Below are positions 44,168 to 57,810 of a stretch of DNA of 64,000 nucleotides, piece after piece. The notes below the pieces were generated by a model. It had not been told where the DNA came from, did not search any database, and worked only from the letters and a program-made list of their open reading frames with translations. Position 1 is the first letter of the stretch, and each line of letters starts with the position of its first letter. Source of the stretch: Aedes albopictus (lineage: Eukaryota > Arthropoda > Insecta > Diptera > Culicidae); assembly GCF_035046485.1 (NCBI RefSeq), contig NC_085138.1:5083409-5147408 (forward strand), in the 5' to 3' direction. Position numbers and translations under genes: made by a program.

Positions 44168-47100
44168 CGGGCACTGGCGGCCAGTCTCGTCATCGAGGGA
44201 AACATCAAACACTTTCAGTACGCGCTGAGTTGTGGTGCCGATCCGAATGTGCGCGACGAACGCACCGGGTTCACAGTGTTCGAGCAAGCTTGCCAGCGAA
44301 GCGGTAGCGCCGAGTTCATTCAGGAATGCTTGGAGAACGGAGCCGATGAGCAGGCGGTAAGAATTCTTTGTGTTTTTTTTTTATTACATGTTACATACGC
44401 ACGGACGCGGGACTCACAACATGGGCATAGTAGGCTGATGCAGATTTTGGAAGCTTTGTTGTTCTGTGATCAAATGTAAATGTACTAAATTCGAAATAAA
44501 CTAAAATACTTTCATTTGCCTTACATTATAGATTTCCATGTCAACATCGTAATTTTAAATATAATTTAAAATGCTGTATACACAATTAATTTTTTTCGCC
44601 GAATCTTGGCAATTTTTCTTGCGTTTTACCGAGATTAGCATCGCCGAGCGCTCAGCAAACTTGTTTTTCAATGAGATCTCAGCAATCGTGTTGTTTGTTT
44701 GCTGAGGTTCAGGGAAAGTTTTGCCGAAATTCAGCTAGCAAACGAGATTCAGTATAAATATATGCTGAGCTACTGCGGTACCGGCGTTTGCCGAGCTTAT
44801 CTTAGTGTGTACGTTCGGAAGCAATGACACATTTATTAAATGTTAATGCAAATTTGTAATTGAGTTCACAGATCATTCATCTAAAAGAGTTGATATTAGC
44901 GTTAGGCATGACCTCCAAGTTATGAAATGTAACTTGATGTCTATACCAGTAGCCGAAGTGTGATTGTGATGGTGCATTGTTTTCATCAGCAAACGATTTA
45001 ATTAGGTTTGTGTTTTTTTATATGACAACGTTTTTTCCCATGCCGATCAGATCATTGAAGCGTGCAGTCAGAGAATCAGAGAACATTGAAGAATCACAGT
45101 AATGTTGGATTGTTCGGTGCTTGATAATCTATGAATGTGTTCTCAACATCTCAATTTCTATTCGAAATGTTGTTCAGCAAGAAAAAGTGATATTCTAAGA
45201 TAAGTTGTTTGTCACAACTCACGTGGAACAACATCATACTGTACCATGATAACGATTGAACTACTCGTTCTGGTGATGATTGCGGAACACAGGCTTCAGT
45301 TGGTCATTATGTAGAAGAATATCTAAAAATGACCTCATGTTCTATTTAAAACACGGCTGGAGGTTGCCTTGTATATCTGAAGGAAAGTCTGGAGCGTTTT
45401 CGTAGATATTCTCTATCTCATTGATTAAATATTGCACTTCTTTGGTCCAGGGAACTAAAACAATACTAGAGATAATTCTGACAATGTTAGGTTTATATAG
45501 CCCCGATTTTGTTTATCGGTTGCCAAGGGTTGCTATGGGTTGTATCCATAACAAATCCGGTTGTCGATTGCTTGGATAATCTCCAAAGGATAGGAATAAG
45601 AAAGCAAAGCTTTTCTGAGGTGTTTAGGCAATTTTCATGCCTAGGTATTTTTTATTTTTTTGATATTAAATCGCATTCCTAAAAAAATAACAAGATACCA
45701 GAAAATGTGCATCAGCCTAATAAGCATAGTGACCTAGCATCTACTTTCATGTGCGGTTTTTCACGTGAATTTCTACCGAGCTTGTAAATAATCACCGCGA
45801 TGACTAACAACTGTTTGGATTAAAAGAAGAATAAACCCCTAAAAATAGAACTCAATATCCGCTCATATTTTTCTCGATGTAGCAACACGAAAGTGGGCAA
45901 TATCCCATCCACTTTGCAGCATCGTCGCTAGACCCGAACAACATTCGAGCGTTGCTGAAGTACTCTGCCAAGACAATCGATGCGCGTTATCAAAATCGAA
46001 CACCGTTGCATCTGATCTTCGAGGCGATTGACGCAAGCAACTGGAGCGACGCTTTCGAGTGCGTTAAAGCGTTGCTGAAGAACGGCGCGGATATTAACAT
46101 CCCCAATGGAGATAACCGGACACCACTAGGTGTATTTGTAAAGAACTCTAAAGGTTGGAAGACGAACGGCGAGAATTGGAGAAAGGACGTTCTGGAGTAC
46201 TGTCTGAGCCAGACTAACGTGGACGTCGACACCTTCCGGAAAGGGGAATTGAGGAAGAAGATAGGGGACTTCTTCCCGGACACCAAGATACCCTCCTACG
46301 TCATGGAGACGAATTTGAATGTTCTGATATCTCTGCTGAAGTCACACAAGGACGCAAAGTTCGAGGTGGCGTACAGGCAGTATAAGGATAAGAACCAACA
46401 AGATACAGTCCAATGGAGGAAGGACAAAACCGAGTTGGTGAAGGCTGCCGTCCACGCTGGATCCTTGGAAGCTGTGAAAAAGTTGTGTGACGACGAATAC
46501 GTGTTCGACGCAGATTCGGGACTTCCAGATCTACTCGCCCGGTGCTGTAGCTTCGGGAATTACGACATTCTAGAGTATTTGCTAGGCCAAATCGGTCACA
46601 CGGAAAAGGATATCAAACAGATCAACACGGAGCCGCTGCTATCGCTGGTCATCAAAGAGATTAACACCCTCAAAAATAAGGAGAAATGTCCGTTCCTAAA
46701 GTGTCTGAAATGTTTGCTCGCAGATCCACGCATCGAAATCGACAAAACAGATGACAAAGACTTCAGTGCCCTCCATTACGCCGTGAAATACAAAGTAGAC
46801 GATGCAGTAGATCTGCTGCTGAAAAGCTCCGCCTACATTGGCAAGCTGAACATGTTCAAGGAGCTGCCCATCTGTGAAATGAGCCCCGAAGTTCTGGAGA
46901 ACTACCTCGATTCGTGCCTTACCACCAACGATAAGCGACCTGGAGACGACGAGTATGAAATCAATATCGATTACTCGTGTCTAGTTCCACCAGAATACAA
47001 ATCCAATTTCACCGGCGATAGAACAGCGAACGCAAGCAATATTGCCGACGAAATGTTACCGATCGTCTACATGTCCAAATCATCAGACCTAAAACACCTT

Positions 47101-50100
47101 CTGAAGCATCCGGTGATTTCCAGCTTTGTACTGATCAAATGGCTAAGGTTAAGTCTCTACTTTTACATCAACTTCCTGATATGCACTCTCTTCTTCCTCT
47201 CCTTCACGTGGTACGTGGTCGGATGCTACGGACAAGACAACGTCGATCAATTCCTCAAAGAATCTCTCAGACTGCTCTCGCTTGCGGGCGCCACCTACAT
47301 GGCATTGAGGGAACTCGGCCAGATGATGCTGCACGTAAAGATGTATTTCACTTCGCTGGAGAACTGGATGGAGATAGTGCTCATCGTGGCGGCGTACACC
47401 GTCCTTCTGAAAGAATTCCATGCCGACGTCAGGCAGGTCATTTCCGCCGTAGTGATCCTTCTGTCTGCCGTCGAATTCACCTTACTGGTGGGTTCGCTAC
47501 CGGTGCTCTCCATATCCACACACATGGTGATGCTGAAAACCGTGTCGAAAAACTTCCTCAAAAGTCTGATCCTGTACTCGATCGTGCTGGTTTCGTTTGC
47601 GTTCTGCTTCTATACACTGTTCAATGTGGGAAGCTTCAAGGTTCAAAGTAAATCGGGCACAACAGAAGAGGGGACAGAAGAGAGTGCAGGAGATGAGGAC
47701 AAGTTCAACAAGTTTGCCGATATCCGTACGTCACTACTCAAAACCGTGGTAATGTTAACAGGTAAGAATCTGCTTTTAACTCTAATGCTTAATTTTATAG
47801 CGGATATGTATAAGTCCTAATATGAATCCTAAATCTCCAATGAACTCCAATGAATTCTATCAAAGGCCTTTACATAAGAGGAGTACTTACTTACCGATCA
47901 GACTAAGGCCGGGGTGGCCTCTGATGTACATAGTAGCCGTCTCCTTTCCACTCGATCCATGGCGGTTCGTCTCCAGTTCCGCACTCTGCGTAGGGTCCGC
48001 AGATCTTCCTCCACTTGGCCGACCCACCTAGTTCGCTGCGCACCACGTCTTCTTGTACCGGTCGGATGACTCTCGAGAACCATTTTAGTCAGGTTGCTAT
48101 CCGACATCCTGATGCCGTGACCCGCCCACCGTAGCCTCCCGATTTTCGCGGTATGGACGATGGTTGGTTCTCTCAGCAGCTGATGCAGCTCGTGGTTCAT
48201 TCGCCTTCTCCAAGTCCCGTCTTTCATCTGCACTCCACCGTAGATGGTACACAACACCTTCCGTTCGAAAACTCCGAGGGCGCGTTGGTCCTCTGGGCGT
48301 AGGATCCATGTTTCGTGCCCATAGAGGACGACCGGTCTAATCAGCGTTTTGTAGATAGTTAACTTCGTGTGACGGCGAACTTTGTTCGATCTTAGAGTTC
48401 TGCGGAGTCCAAAGTAAGCTCGATTTCCTGCCACAATGCGTCTCTGAATGTCTCTGCTGGTGTCGTTGTCGGCGGTCACCAGTGAGCTCAAGTACACGAA
48501 TTCTTCAACCGCCTCGATTTCATCACCGTCGATATAAATTCGGGGTGGCGGGCGCGCTGATTTCTCCCTGGAGCCCTTTGCCATCATGTACTTTGTCTTC
48601 GACACATCAATGACTAATCCGATTTGTCTGGCTTCACTCTTTAGTCGGATGTACGTTTCCGCCATCGTCCTAAATTTACGAGCAATAATATCAATATCAT
48701 CAGCTAAACCAAGCAGCTGAACGGACTTCGTGAAAATCGTCCCATTCTTGTTTATCCCCGCACTCCTTATACACCCTCTAACGCAATGTTGAACAGCAAG
48801 CACGAAAGACCATCACCTTGCCGTAACCCTCTGCGAGATTCGAAGGGACTCGAGAGTGTCCCTGATACTCGAACTACGCACATCACTCGATCCATCGTCG
48901 CCTTGATCAACCGTATCAGTTTATCCGGGAATCCGTATTCGTGCATAATCTGCCATAGCTGTTCTCGATCGATTGTATCATACGCCGATTTGAAATCGAT
49001 GAACAAGTGATGTGTGGGCACGTTGTATTCGCGGCATTTCTGCAACACCTGGCGGATGGCGCACATCTGGTCCGTTGAGGCGCGTTCACTCATGAATCCA
49101 GCCTGATAATACCCCACGAACTCTCTTGCAATCCGTGATAGACGGCGGCATAAAATTTGAAAGAGTATCTTGTGGGCAGCGCTCAGTAGTGTAATCGCGC
49201 GATAGATCCCGTAGAAGAGAAGTACGGGTTGGAAATTGCCCATTTTAGCGTTGAGTTTCATGATCTATAAAACTTCACCAATTTTTACTGAATTATACAA
49301 ATATTTTAATTATAATAATATTTGATGTCCCACAGGAGAGTTCGAAGCCGCCAACATCCAGTTCGACACCAACAGTACGAGTTACCTGATTTTTGTTCTG
49401 TTCATATTCTTCGTGGCCATCGTAATATTCAACCTGATGAACGGTCTGGCTGTTAGCGATACCGCGGTATGTTTAGCATCAATTAACGATGTCGATTTTC
49501 GATGTAAGTAAGCAAAACACGACTCTCTTCTCTTTCCAGGCAATCAAAGCTGAGGCGGAACTGATTGGAATGTCGCAAAAGGTGGAAGTCATTTCCAAGT
49601 ACGAGAACGCGCTGAAAACGACGAAGATCGACGGTTTTCTGTAAGCTACTTATGTCACATTCTTTCAACCTCCTGACTCAATCCTCTCACTTCATTTCAG
49701 CACAAAATTCATCTTCCGACTATTCCCATCGAAATTCCTACAGCTGTTCCCGGAGTATCTGCCGATGCACTACGTCATAGTGAAGCCCAACCAGTCGAAC
49801 ATCATCCTCATACCACGGCCCTACTCCAACATCGACGCGGTCTCGCGCGTCGACGTCGAAAGTCACATCGAACTGCTGCCCCTCAACAAACAACCGGAAG
49901 AGAAGATCCGACTGACCATCGGGTGTTGCGTGCTACCCTCGTTCTCCCGAATGGATGGGAAAATCATGAAATACGCCAAGGAGATTTTGCATTCCCGGAA
50001 CCGGAAGAGCCAGTCGACCGATAAGCTGCAACCCCTGGAGGCACGACTGAGCAAGATTGAACGGGATATCGATCGGATTTTACAATACTTGAGTCACTCT

Positions 50101-50115
50101 CAAACCGTTAAGTAA
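44168..50115 (+). CDS. pain: painless-like TRPA cation channel (5' exon missing)
   Basis: Exons 44168-44356, 45883-47761, 49336-49466, 49540-49640 and 49701-50115 join in phase with GT-AG introns to give 904 residues plus stop, close to the length of Drosophila Painless. The initiator exon is not found; the acceptor TCATTTCAG at 44159-44167 shows it lies upstream. Residues 1 to about 385 are ankyrin-type repeats (e.g. CGADPNVRDERTGFTVFEQA, NGADINI, DFSALHYAVKYKVDDAVDLL). Six membrane segments follow: S1 near 480-510, S2 525-550, S3 560-575, S4 585-610, S5 620-645, then a pore helix with MLTGEFE, and S6 (YLIFVLFIFFVAIVIFNLMN). The C-terminus ends in a short coiled-coil-like helix (LSKIERDIDRILQYL). 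Painless is a plasma-membrane nociceptive channel in insect sensory neurons; that function is inferred from the family. An antisense LINE sits in the intron between pore helix and S6. Confidence 0.93.
44581..44809. mobile_element. MITE in first visible pain intron
   Basis: TA-flanked, with CACA at the left end and CTTAGTGTG at the right end. It contains degenerate GCTGAG/TTCAGC blocks like 9079-9319. It lies in the 44357-45882 intron, whose remaining sequence shows no other recognised feature. Confidence 0.45.
47898..49261 (-). pseudogene. Truncated LINE reverse transcriptase in pain intron
   Basis: Two minus-strand frames, 48767-49261 and 47898-48803, together cover most of a non-LTR reverse transcriptase and its C-terminal region. 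Motifs: YYQAGFMSERASTDQM, FIDFKSAYDTIDREQLW (first catalytic Asp), GLRQGDGLSCLLFNIAL, and LGLADDIDII (catalytic Asp pair, with Leu where Phe or Tyr is usual). One frameshift near 48770-48800 breaks it. The 5' part (endonuclease, ORF1) is absent, as in 5'-truncated LINE insertions. The 3' end has a GTAAGTAAGTA tail at about 47886-47896. Clade not resolved. It is antisense to the channel gene and entirely intronic (47762-49335). Confidence 0.88.
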
Positions 50116-50287
50116 CACGTGATTTCGTTTGTAGTGCGCTGCTCTTACTTTACGTTTAAGACCATAGTTTATTTATCTGTTGTTTGGATTTCATCGTTTC
50201 ACCATGCATTTCTCTATGTTTACTATTACCTACGGTAACACGTTTGTTTCATTGATATTGAACTGAACCTAGAGCTGTTATAACTTT

Positions 50288-50293
50288 AATAAA
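50288..50293 (+). terminator. Polyadenylation signal of the pain gene
   Basis: AATAAA 173 bp after the stop codon at 50113-50115, the first canonical signal downstream. A GT-rich element (TTGTGT) follows within about 25 bp. Confidence 0.7.
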
Positions 50294-51750
50294 GCATTTT
50301 ATTTAAAACTACGAATTGTGTATTCAATTAATTCCAAAAGCCGTACTGAAAAAGTTGTGGTCTCAACTGATTCCATTACGTCTAATCAGCGAAACCAAAC
50401 CGTAGATGGAAAATTTTATTCCAGATCTATTGGAGATCCTTTTGTGAAAGAAATTTACTTAGATGTCATGGCACTTACAGGTGAAAATACCTTCAAGTAA
50501 TAACTGTAGACATGTTGCTGAGGCACACCAAGTGCTAATAAGTATGTGGATCTTGGAGAAAAAAAAACATGGACCAATAAGACGCAAGTTGCAATTCTCT
50601 GAGTGATATGCTGAGTCAAATTTTCGCACTGGCTATTTACCAATTAGGCAATTGATTGGTGTAAATCCCATTACGGTGAATCAGATGAAATCATTTGGGT
50701 AAATCACCAAATGTAAAGAGAAAAGGGTTAAGTTCCATTATTTTTCTTTATGATTCACCGTAGAGGCTTCAAATAGCAAGTCTCTACAAACCATCATTTG
50801 GATCACATGCGTATCATGAGAGTAGAATAACTAGCCACAGAAGTCCAATGTCGCGACTATTTATGTGACTAACATCTAGTATGCCACGCCCTTACAGCGT
50901 CAGCAGCGGTACTAGAAGTGTCAAGTTAAGTTTGTTTGCAAAACAAAAGGTCCTCTACAAGATGGCCTTTTAAAAATAGTAAGTTATTGCCCTAAAGTTT
51001 AAAAAAAAATTAAATGAGAAAAGTGACTACAGCGCCATTGGAGTTCTAGTGTATTTCTATTATCATGAGAGTTGTATTTAAATCATAGACAACCATTTTA
51101 TACTGAATCTCTTACACAATCCATTAGGGATTAGGAAGTATTGAGCATTGGGAATTACTTTAAGGAAGGTTTCTTTAAGAGTGCCTGTAAACGATTTGAT
51201 TTCTGTATGACTTATACAGATTTCTTTTTCGATAGCGAAAACAAATGAGTTGATCAATAATTACACATTATTGGTTATTTGGCACAGATGTTTTAGGCTT
51301 ATCATCGCTTTTATTCTAAAATCATGACTAAGCACCTAATTAAGCATTGGCGCCGCTCATTAAAAGGTGGTGAGATAAGAAGTAAAATATTTTGCTTCGA
51401 GGCGAAGCCAAAAGTCAACAACAATATTTAACTGCAAAATAATCTGGAGACGTTCAAAGAGTTGCTCACATTGCAATGCATACAGGTGGTATCCGACCGA
51501 TTATTTGTATCCTCTCCTCACATGGCACAGCATCAGTTTATCGATTATACATACTATCAATAAAATTCTTCTTTTCATGATTCCATTGATTCTGCTTACT
51601 CATACCCGGAACTATATATTTATAGAGTACCTACTTGTATTGTAACGTCCCAACTTATTGCAATGATATGGAGAAAAGTGTTTTTTTTTTTCTTCTGCAA
51701 TCGAAAGCTCATGGCCGATGAATCTGAGTAAGCTCTCGATTTCTTTTCAG
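50294..51750. other. Intergenic, no supported feature
   Basis: AT-rich. The 60-codon frame at 50318-50500 has no recognised homology. No transposon ends were identified. A pyrimidine tract and acceptor-like TTCTTTTCAG lie at 51741-51750, just before the broken coding sequence. Confidence 0.5.
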
Positions 51751-51977
51751 TATTTTTAGCTTGGGACCATTGCGGAAAACTGAATCAGTCATTGGCGTAA
51801 CTAGAGGGGGGCCAGGGGGGCCAGGCCCCCCCCAGAATCCGCCAGGCCCCCCCCAGAAATTTTTCATGACTTAGAAAATTTTTCATGAAATTAGAAAAAA
51901 TCTGAAAACCACTGTCGTGGTGACAAACATAGATCTATATTCTCAATTAAGTTGAAAATCGGAGTTTTCGACTAGCG

Positions 51978-52068
51978 TCCGTGCGTCGGACCTAACTTCG
52001 GAAGTGGTGCGCTGTATAGCAAACAGCTATACAGCGCACCACTTCTGAAGTTAGGTCCGACGCACGGA
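51978..52068. repeat. Strong hairpin, 42-bp stem with one mismatch
   Basis: TCCGTGCGTCGGACCTAACT onward (51978-52019) pairs with 52027-52068; the loop is CAAACAG. A further outer pairing (TTTTCGACTAGCG with CGCTAGTCGAAAA) surrounds it with a small gap. It sits about 190 bp inside the left end of the hAT-like element. Confidence 0.88.
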
Positions 52069-53651
52069 TTTGGAGAAAAATCCAACTTCGCTAGTCGAAA
52101 AATCCGGGTTTTATCTGCACGTACAGTAATAGAAATTTATTTGGCATAATATGTGTTTAAATTGACAGTTATTGGAGACAATTCTCAACTTGTCACTCTT
52201 TACAAGATCATTGTCCAAAATGGTCTATGTAATTAGTTAGTTTTGTTTGGAAATATTATATAATCAGAATTTTATAAAAAACAATACTTTGTACATCTTC
52301 TTTTTTAAATCGCTGAGAAATTAAATCTAAATGATAATTTCCAGGAATTCCTGGATGGGTATCTTTAAGAATCTTTGAATTTTCTAGCAGCATTACTGCA
52401 AAATATGGTTAAGTGCTCCTTTATGGAAATCAAGTATCATGTGGAAAAAAAACTCTGGTTGAATTTGCAATGGAATTCCAGCAAAAGTTTGTGAATTCCT
52501 AGTGAGAATAGATGTACGTAGCTGAAGCGTAAACGCGAGTGTATTCATTAAAACCATGCTGGAGGTGATTTCTAGTTGGTCACTATTAATTTCTGTTATT
52601 TCGTGGGCCAGGGGTATTTTTGCGCCTATCAAACAACGCACAAATTCAAGTGGTCATTGAGGAAGTTTTAATATATTTAAAAGCTGGTGCTACAAGATGT
52701 AATCGTAAGTTTGAAGGTATTCATGATTGAACTTGTAAACGACTTGGTATTCATGAGATAATTGTGAAAGAATTCCTGGATGACTTCTTGAAGAATTTCT
52801 TGGCTTCTATGTGCCTCTAAAATTATCTAAAATAATTGCAATACAAATCGCTGGAGGAATTCCTCTAGAAATCCTTCAAATTATTCAAAATATCTACAAG
52901 TAATCCTAAAAAAACCCTGTAATTTTTTAAGTAACCGCTGAATAAATTAAAAAAAAAAATCCCGATAGAAATTTCGGAAGAAATCATTACAAGAATTCTC
53001 GGAGCAATATCTGCAGGAATCCCTGGAGTAATTTGAGAAAGTATACCTGGAGAAATCCCTGGAGGAATCCGAAGAGCAATTATGCTAGGAATTTCAGGAA
53101 AAAAGAATCTGAAGAATCCGCATCAGAAATCCCTGTAGAAATTACTAGAAATTTTTTTAGATGAATCCTTGGAGGAATTTCTGGATGCATTCCTGGAGGA
53201 ATCCTTAGAGGAATTCTTCAAGAAATCACAGGAGTTCCTAGATATATTTCTGGAGGATATCCGGGAGAACCTTCTGAAAAAATTCCATGCGGAATCTCTG
53301 GAAAAGTTCCTGGACTAATGCCTGGAGCATTAGGGGATTTTTTTTTATTATCGTACAAATTGGTATGAAGTTTCTGAAGGTTAATGAAATTAGGTAGGGA
53401 TCATATATATTTGAAAAACTAAATTGAAAAAAATCAGGGTCGCCTAATTTTCCGGAAAACTCCAGTGAAAATCAAACATTTTCCACAGACACCACCTGCT
53501 TTGAAAAATCATAGAACGAAGCATCATAGGTACATTTTTTTGTGAAATCATAAGCAAATTTTCTCAGCATTTCCAAGATGGATTTCTGGAGGAAATCCTA
53601 GAAAATTTCTTGGACAAATTTCTGGAGGATTCCCTGGAAAAGTTAATGGAT

Positions 53652-53699
53652 TGATTGATTGATTTGTCTTTTTTAAAGAGACTTTCAGTCATTGGCTCC
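53652..53699 (-). mobile_element. 48-bp LINE 3'-end stub
   Basis: On the minus strand it reads GGAGCCAATGACTGAAAGTC and ends in (AATC)n. The 13-bp direct repeat AAAGTTAATGGAT flanks it (53639-53651, 53700-53712). This fits an extremely 5'-truncated target-primed insertion. Confidence 0.7.
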
Positions 53700-56370
53700 A
53701 AAGTTAATGGATAAATTTCTGAAGGAGGCATCTCTGGAGAAGTTCCTGGAGTAATGCCTGGAGTAATGCCTGGAGCATTAGAGAAATTTCTGATGAAATT
53801 CCAAGATAAATTTCTAGAAGAATTCCCAGAGGAATTTCTATAGGAATTCTTGGAGGAATCTCACGGAAGAATCCTTAGAGGAATCCCTGCAAGAATTTCT
53901 GGTATATTCTTGGAGGAATTCCTGGTGGAATTTCTAGAAGAACCCGCGAAATAACTCCTGGACGGATTTCTAGAGGATTCCCTGGAGTTGAAATTCATGG
54001 ATTAATTCCTAGAGGAAACTTGAAAGAATTTCCGAAGGAATCCCTTGGAAAAACTCCTATAGAATATCCTGAAGAATCTCCTGAAAGAATATCGGAAGCA
54101 ATTTCTAAAGGATTTCCTACATAAATTCCTGTAGGAATGCTGTAGGAATTTCCGAAGAAATTCCTGGAGGGATTCCTGGATCAATTTCTGAAGAAATTCC
54201 TGTAGGAGTTTTTGAAGAAATACCCACGGTAAATCTTGGTGGAATTTCTTAAGGAGCCCCTGGAAACACTGCGGTAGTAATTTCTGAGGAATTTCCAGAG
54301 GAATTCCTGAAGGAATTCCTATATGAATTCCTGAAGGACTTTCTGAAGGAATTCCTGGGGTATTTCTGAAGAAACCTCATAAGGAATTCCCGCAAAATTT
54401 CTTAGAGAAATTTCTACAAAAATTCTTGAAAGATCCCTGGAGATATTCTTGGAAAGAACCCTGGAGAAATCCCTGAAACAATTTTTTTCCGGGCAAGTTC
54501 CAGGTGGAATTTCAGGAGGAATTTCTGGACAAATCTTTATAGGAAATCTTGGGGAAATTGCATGGAACTATACATGGATGAATTTCAGGAGGAATCCAAT
54601 CCCTTAATCAATTATTTGAGGAATCCTTCAATGAATTCATGGAAGAATCTCTAGAGGAATTCTGGAAGGAATCCATGGAGAAATTTCTGAATATATTTAT
54701 AGAGAAATTCCTAAAGAAATTCCTAGAGAAATTCCTAGAGGAATTCCGAGAGGAATTTCTAATGGAGTTCCAGGAGAAATTTCCAGAGGAATTTCTGGAG
54801 GACTTACAGGAGCAATTTCAGAAGGAATTTCTGGAAGAATTACTGGAGAAATCATCGGAGGAATTTCTGGAGGAATCCATGAAATAATTCCTGGAGGAAT
54901 GTGCAGAGGAAACCGCGGAGAAGAAATTCCTGGATTAATTCTTGGGGGAAACCCTGGAAGGATTTCTGGAGGAATTCCTGGAACAATTCCTGAAGGAATT
55001 GCTGTACGAATCTCCGAAGAAATTCCTGGAGGAATTCCTGGATCCATTCCTGAATAAATTACCGAAAGTATTCCTGAAGAAATACCTGGGGTAATTTTTG
55101 GTGAAATTCGTGGTAGAACTCCTGGAGGAGTCCCTGGAGAAATGCCAGGAGGAATACCTGGAATAATTCTTGAATAAATTCCAGATAGAATTTGTGGGGA
55201 AATTTTTAAAATAATCCCTTGAGGATTACTGAAGAAATATTTGAAGGAATTCCTACAAATATCTCAGGAGAAAATCATTCAGGAATCCCAGGAAGAATTA
55301 TTGGAATATTTCTTGAAAAAACTCCGGGAGGAATTCTTGGGGTAATTTCTAAATGAATCCCTGGAGGATTTTCTAGATAAATTCTTGGAGAAATCGTGGA
55401 AGTAATTTCTGAAGGAATCCTGGATTAATGCCTGGAGGAATCCCTATAGAAATCTCTGGAGGAACTTCTGGAGGAATGCCTGGAGTAACCCCTGGATAAA
55501 TTCCTGGAGACATGTCTGTATCAATTCCTGGAGGAATCTCTCGAGAAATTCCTTAAGAAATCCCTGGAGGAAACCCTGGGGAATTTCCTTGAAAAATCCC
55601 TGGAGAAATTCCTGGACTAATGCCTGGAGTAATCTCTGGATACATTTCTAGATGAGTTCCTGGTGGATTTTTCAGAAGAATCCTGGGAGCAATCTAGTGG
55701 AGTTTGGAGTTTTTAGAAGAATTCCCGAAGCAATCTCTAGATGAATTGCTGGAGAAATCCCGGGACGAGTCCATGGAGAAACTCCCAGGAGAAATTTCTA
55801 AAGAAACCTCTTGAAAAAATCCTAGAGGAATCCTTAGAGAAATTTCTAGAGAAATTCTTGAAAGAATCCCTGGGAAAATTCTTTAAAAAATCCCTGGAGG
55901 AATCCCTGCAGCAATTTCTGGAGAAACCTCAGGAGGAATGCCTGGAAAGTTCTGGACAAATTCCTGCAGGAAGTTCTGGATAAATTCCTTGCGGAATCCC
56001 AGGAAGAATTCCTGGATTAATCTGTAAGGGAATTTTTGTGGAAATTCCTTGGAACTATCCCTGGATGAATTCTTGAATGAATTCCTGGAGGAATCTCGAG
56101 AGAAATTCTGGAAGCAGTTAATGGAGGAATTTCTGAAGAAATTCCAAAAGAAATTTCTGAAGAAATTCCAAGAGAAATTTCTGAGGAAACTCCAAGAGAA
56201 ATTTCTGAAGAAAATCCAAGAGAAATTTCTAGAGGAATTCCCAGAGAAATTTTTGGAGGAATTCCAGGAGGAATTCCTGAAGGAATTGCGGTAGTAATTT
56301 CTGAAGGAATTGTTATGGGAGTTCCTGGATCAATTCCTGGAGGACTTTCTGAAGGGATTCTTGGGTAATA

Positions 56371-56604
56371 CAGTGCGAGAAATAAGTATAAAGACAGAGC
56401 CGTTTTCCATACTTTTCAGATAAAGACACTTATTTCCACGTTTTCATGGATGATGATTTATATTTCTAGCCAAAATTTTAGTTATTTTAAGTTTGCAGAC
56501 AAAATTCCATAACAATCGAATTGCTAGAAAAAGAGATTTTGATCCCTAAACAGGATTATTTTGTATGGAAAACGGCTCTGTCTTTATACTTTTTTATCGC
56601 ACTG
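56371..56604. mobile_element. 234-bp Tc1/mariner-type MITE
   Basis: Ends CAGTGCGAGAAATAAGTATA and, inverted, CAGTGCGATAAAAAAGTATA, then AAGACAGAGCCGTTTTCCAT on both arms. TA flanks at 56369-56370 and 56605-56606. Confidence 0.92.
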
Positions 56605-57810
56605 TACTTAAGTAACCTCTTGAGGAATTCCTGGAGGCATCCTTAGAGGAATTTCTAGAGAATTACTTGGAAGAATCCCTGGGGATATTCTTGCAAAACA
56701 AAAACTGGAGGAATCCCTGAAACAACTTCTGGGAGAACCTCAGGAGGAATTCCTGGACAAATCTCTATAGGAAATCTTGGGGAAAATCCGTGGAACTATT
56801 CATGGAAGAACTGCAGGAGGAATCCCTAAATGAATATCTTGAAAATCCCTGAAGGAATTCCGGAAAGAATCTCTAGAGGAATTCTGGTAGGAGTCCATGG
56901 AGAAATTTCTGAAGGAATTCCTGGAGAAATTTTTAGAGAAATTTAGAAAGGAATTTCTGGTGGAGTTCCAGGAGGATTTTCTGGAGGAATTACTGCAGGA
57001 ATCATCGATGGAATTCCTGGAGGGATCCATGAAATAAATCCTGGAGGAATGTGCAGAGGCAACCCTAGAGAAGAAATTCCTGGAAGAATTTTCGGAGGAA
57101 TTCATGGAAGAATTCCTGGATCCAAACTTTAATAAATTCCTGGAGTAATTCCTGAGGAAATACCTGGGGTAATACCTGGAGAAATTCTTGGTAGAACTCT
57201 TGCAGAAGTCTCTGGAGAAATGCCTGAATGAAATCCTAGAGACATGCCAGGAGGAATACCTGGAATAATTCTCGAAAAAAAAATCCGGGAGGAATTTCCG
57301 AAGGAGTTCCTGGAGGAATCTCAAGATTCATTCCTGATGAAATACAAAATTCGATTTCTGAGGGAATTCCAGGAGGATTTTCTGAAGAATTCTCATGAGA
57401 AGTACCGAAGAAACCGCTGAAATTCCTGAAGAAATCCTGAAATGCTGGATCAATTCCTGCGGGAGTTTCTGAAGGAATCCCAATAAGAGTTCTTCTAGAA
57501 ATGTTTAAAATAATCTCGGAATTCGTTTTTGTAAGAATAGCAGAAGAAATTTCCGGTGAATCCCTGGAGGAACTCTTGAAGTAATTTCTGAAGAAACCCG
57601 ATGAGGAATCCCGGAAGCAAGCCCCATTAGGAACTCAGGAGAATCTCAGGAGAGCTTTCTTAGCGAATACCTGGAAGAATTTTTTTTTTCTTTTTTATTT
57701 AGGGATTTTTTGCCGTAGGCAGGTTCATCATTTTGTAGGAATATTCCTGGATAAAAAAAATGAAGAAATCAATGTCTGCAGTAATTGTTGAAGGAATACT
57801 AGGATTCCTA

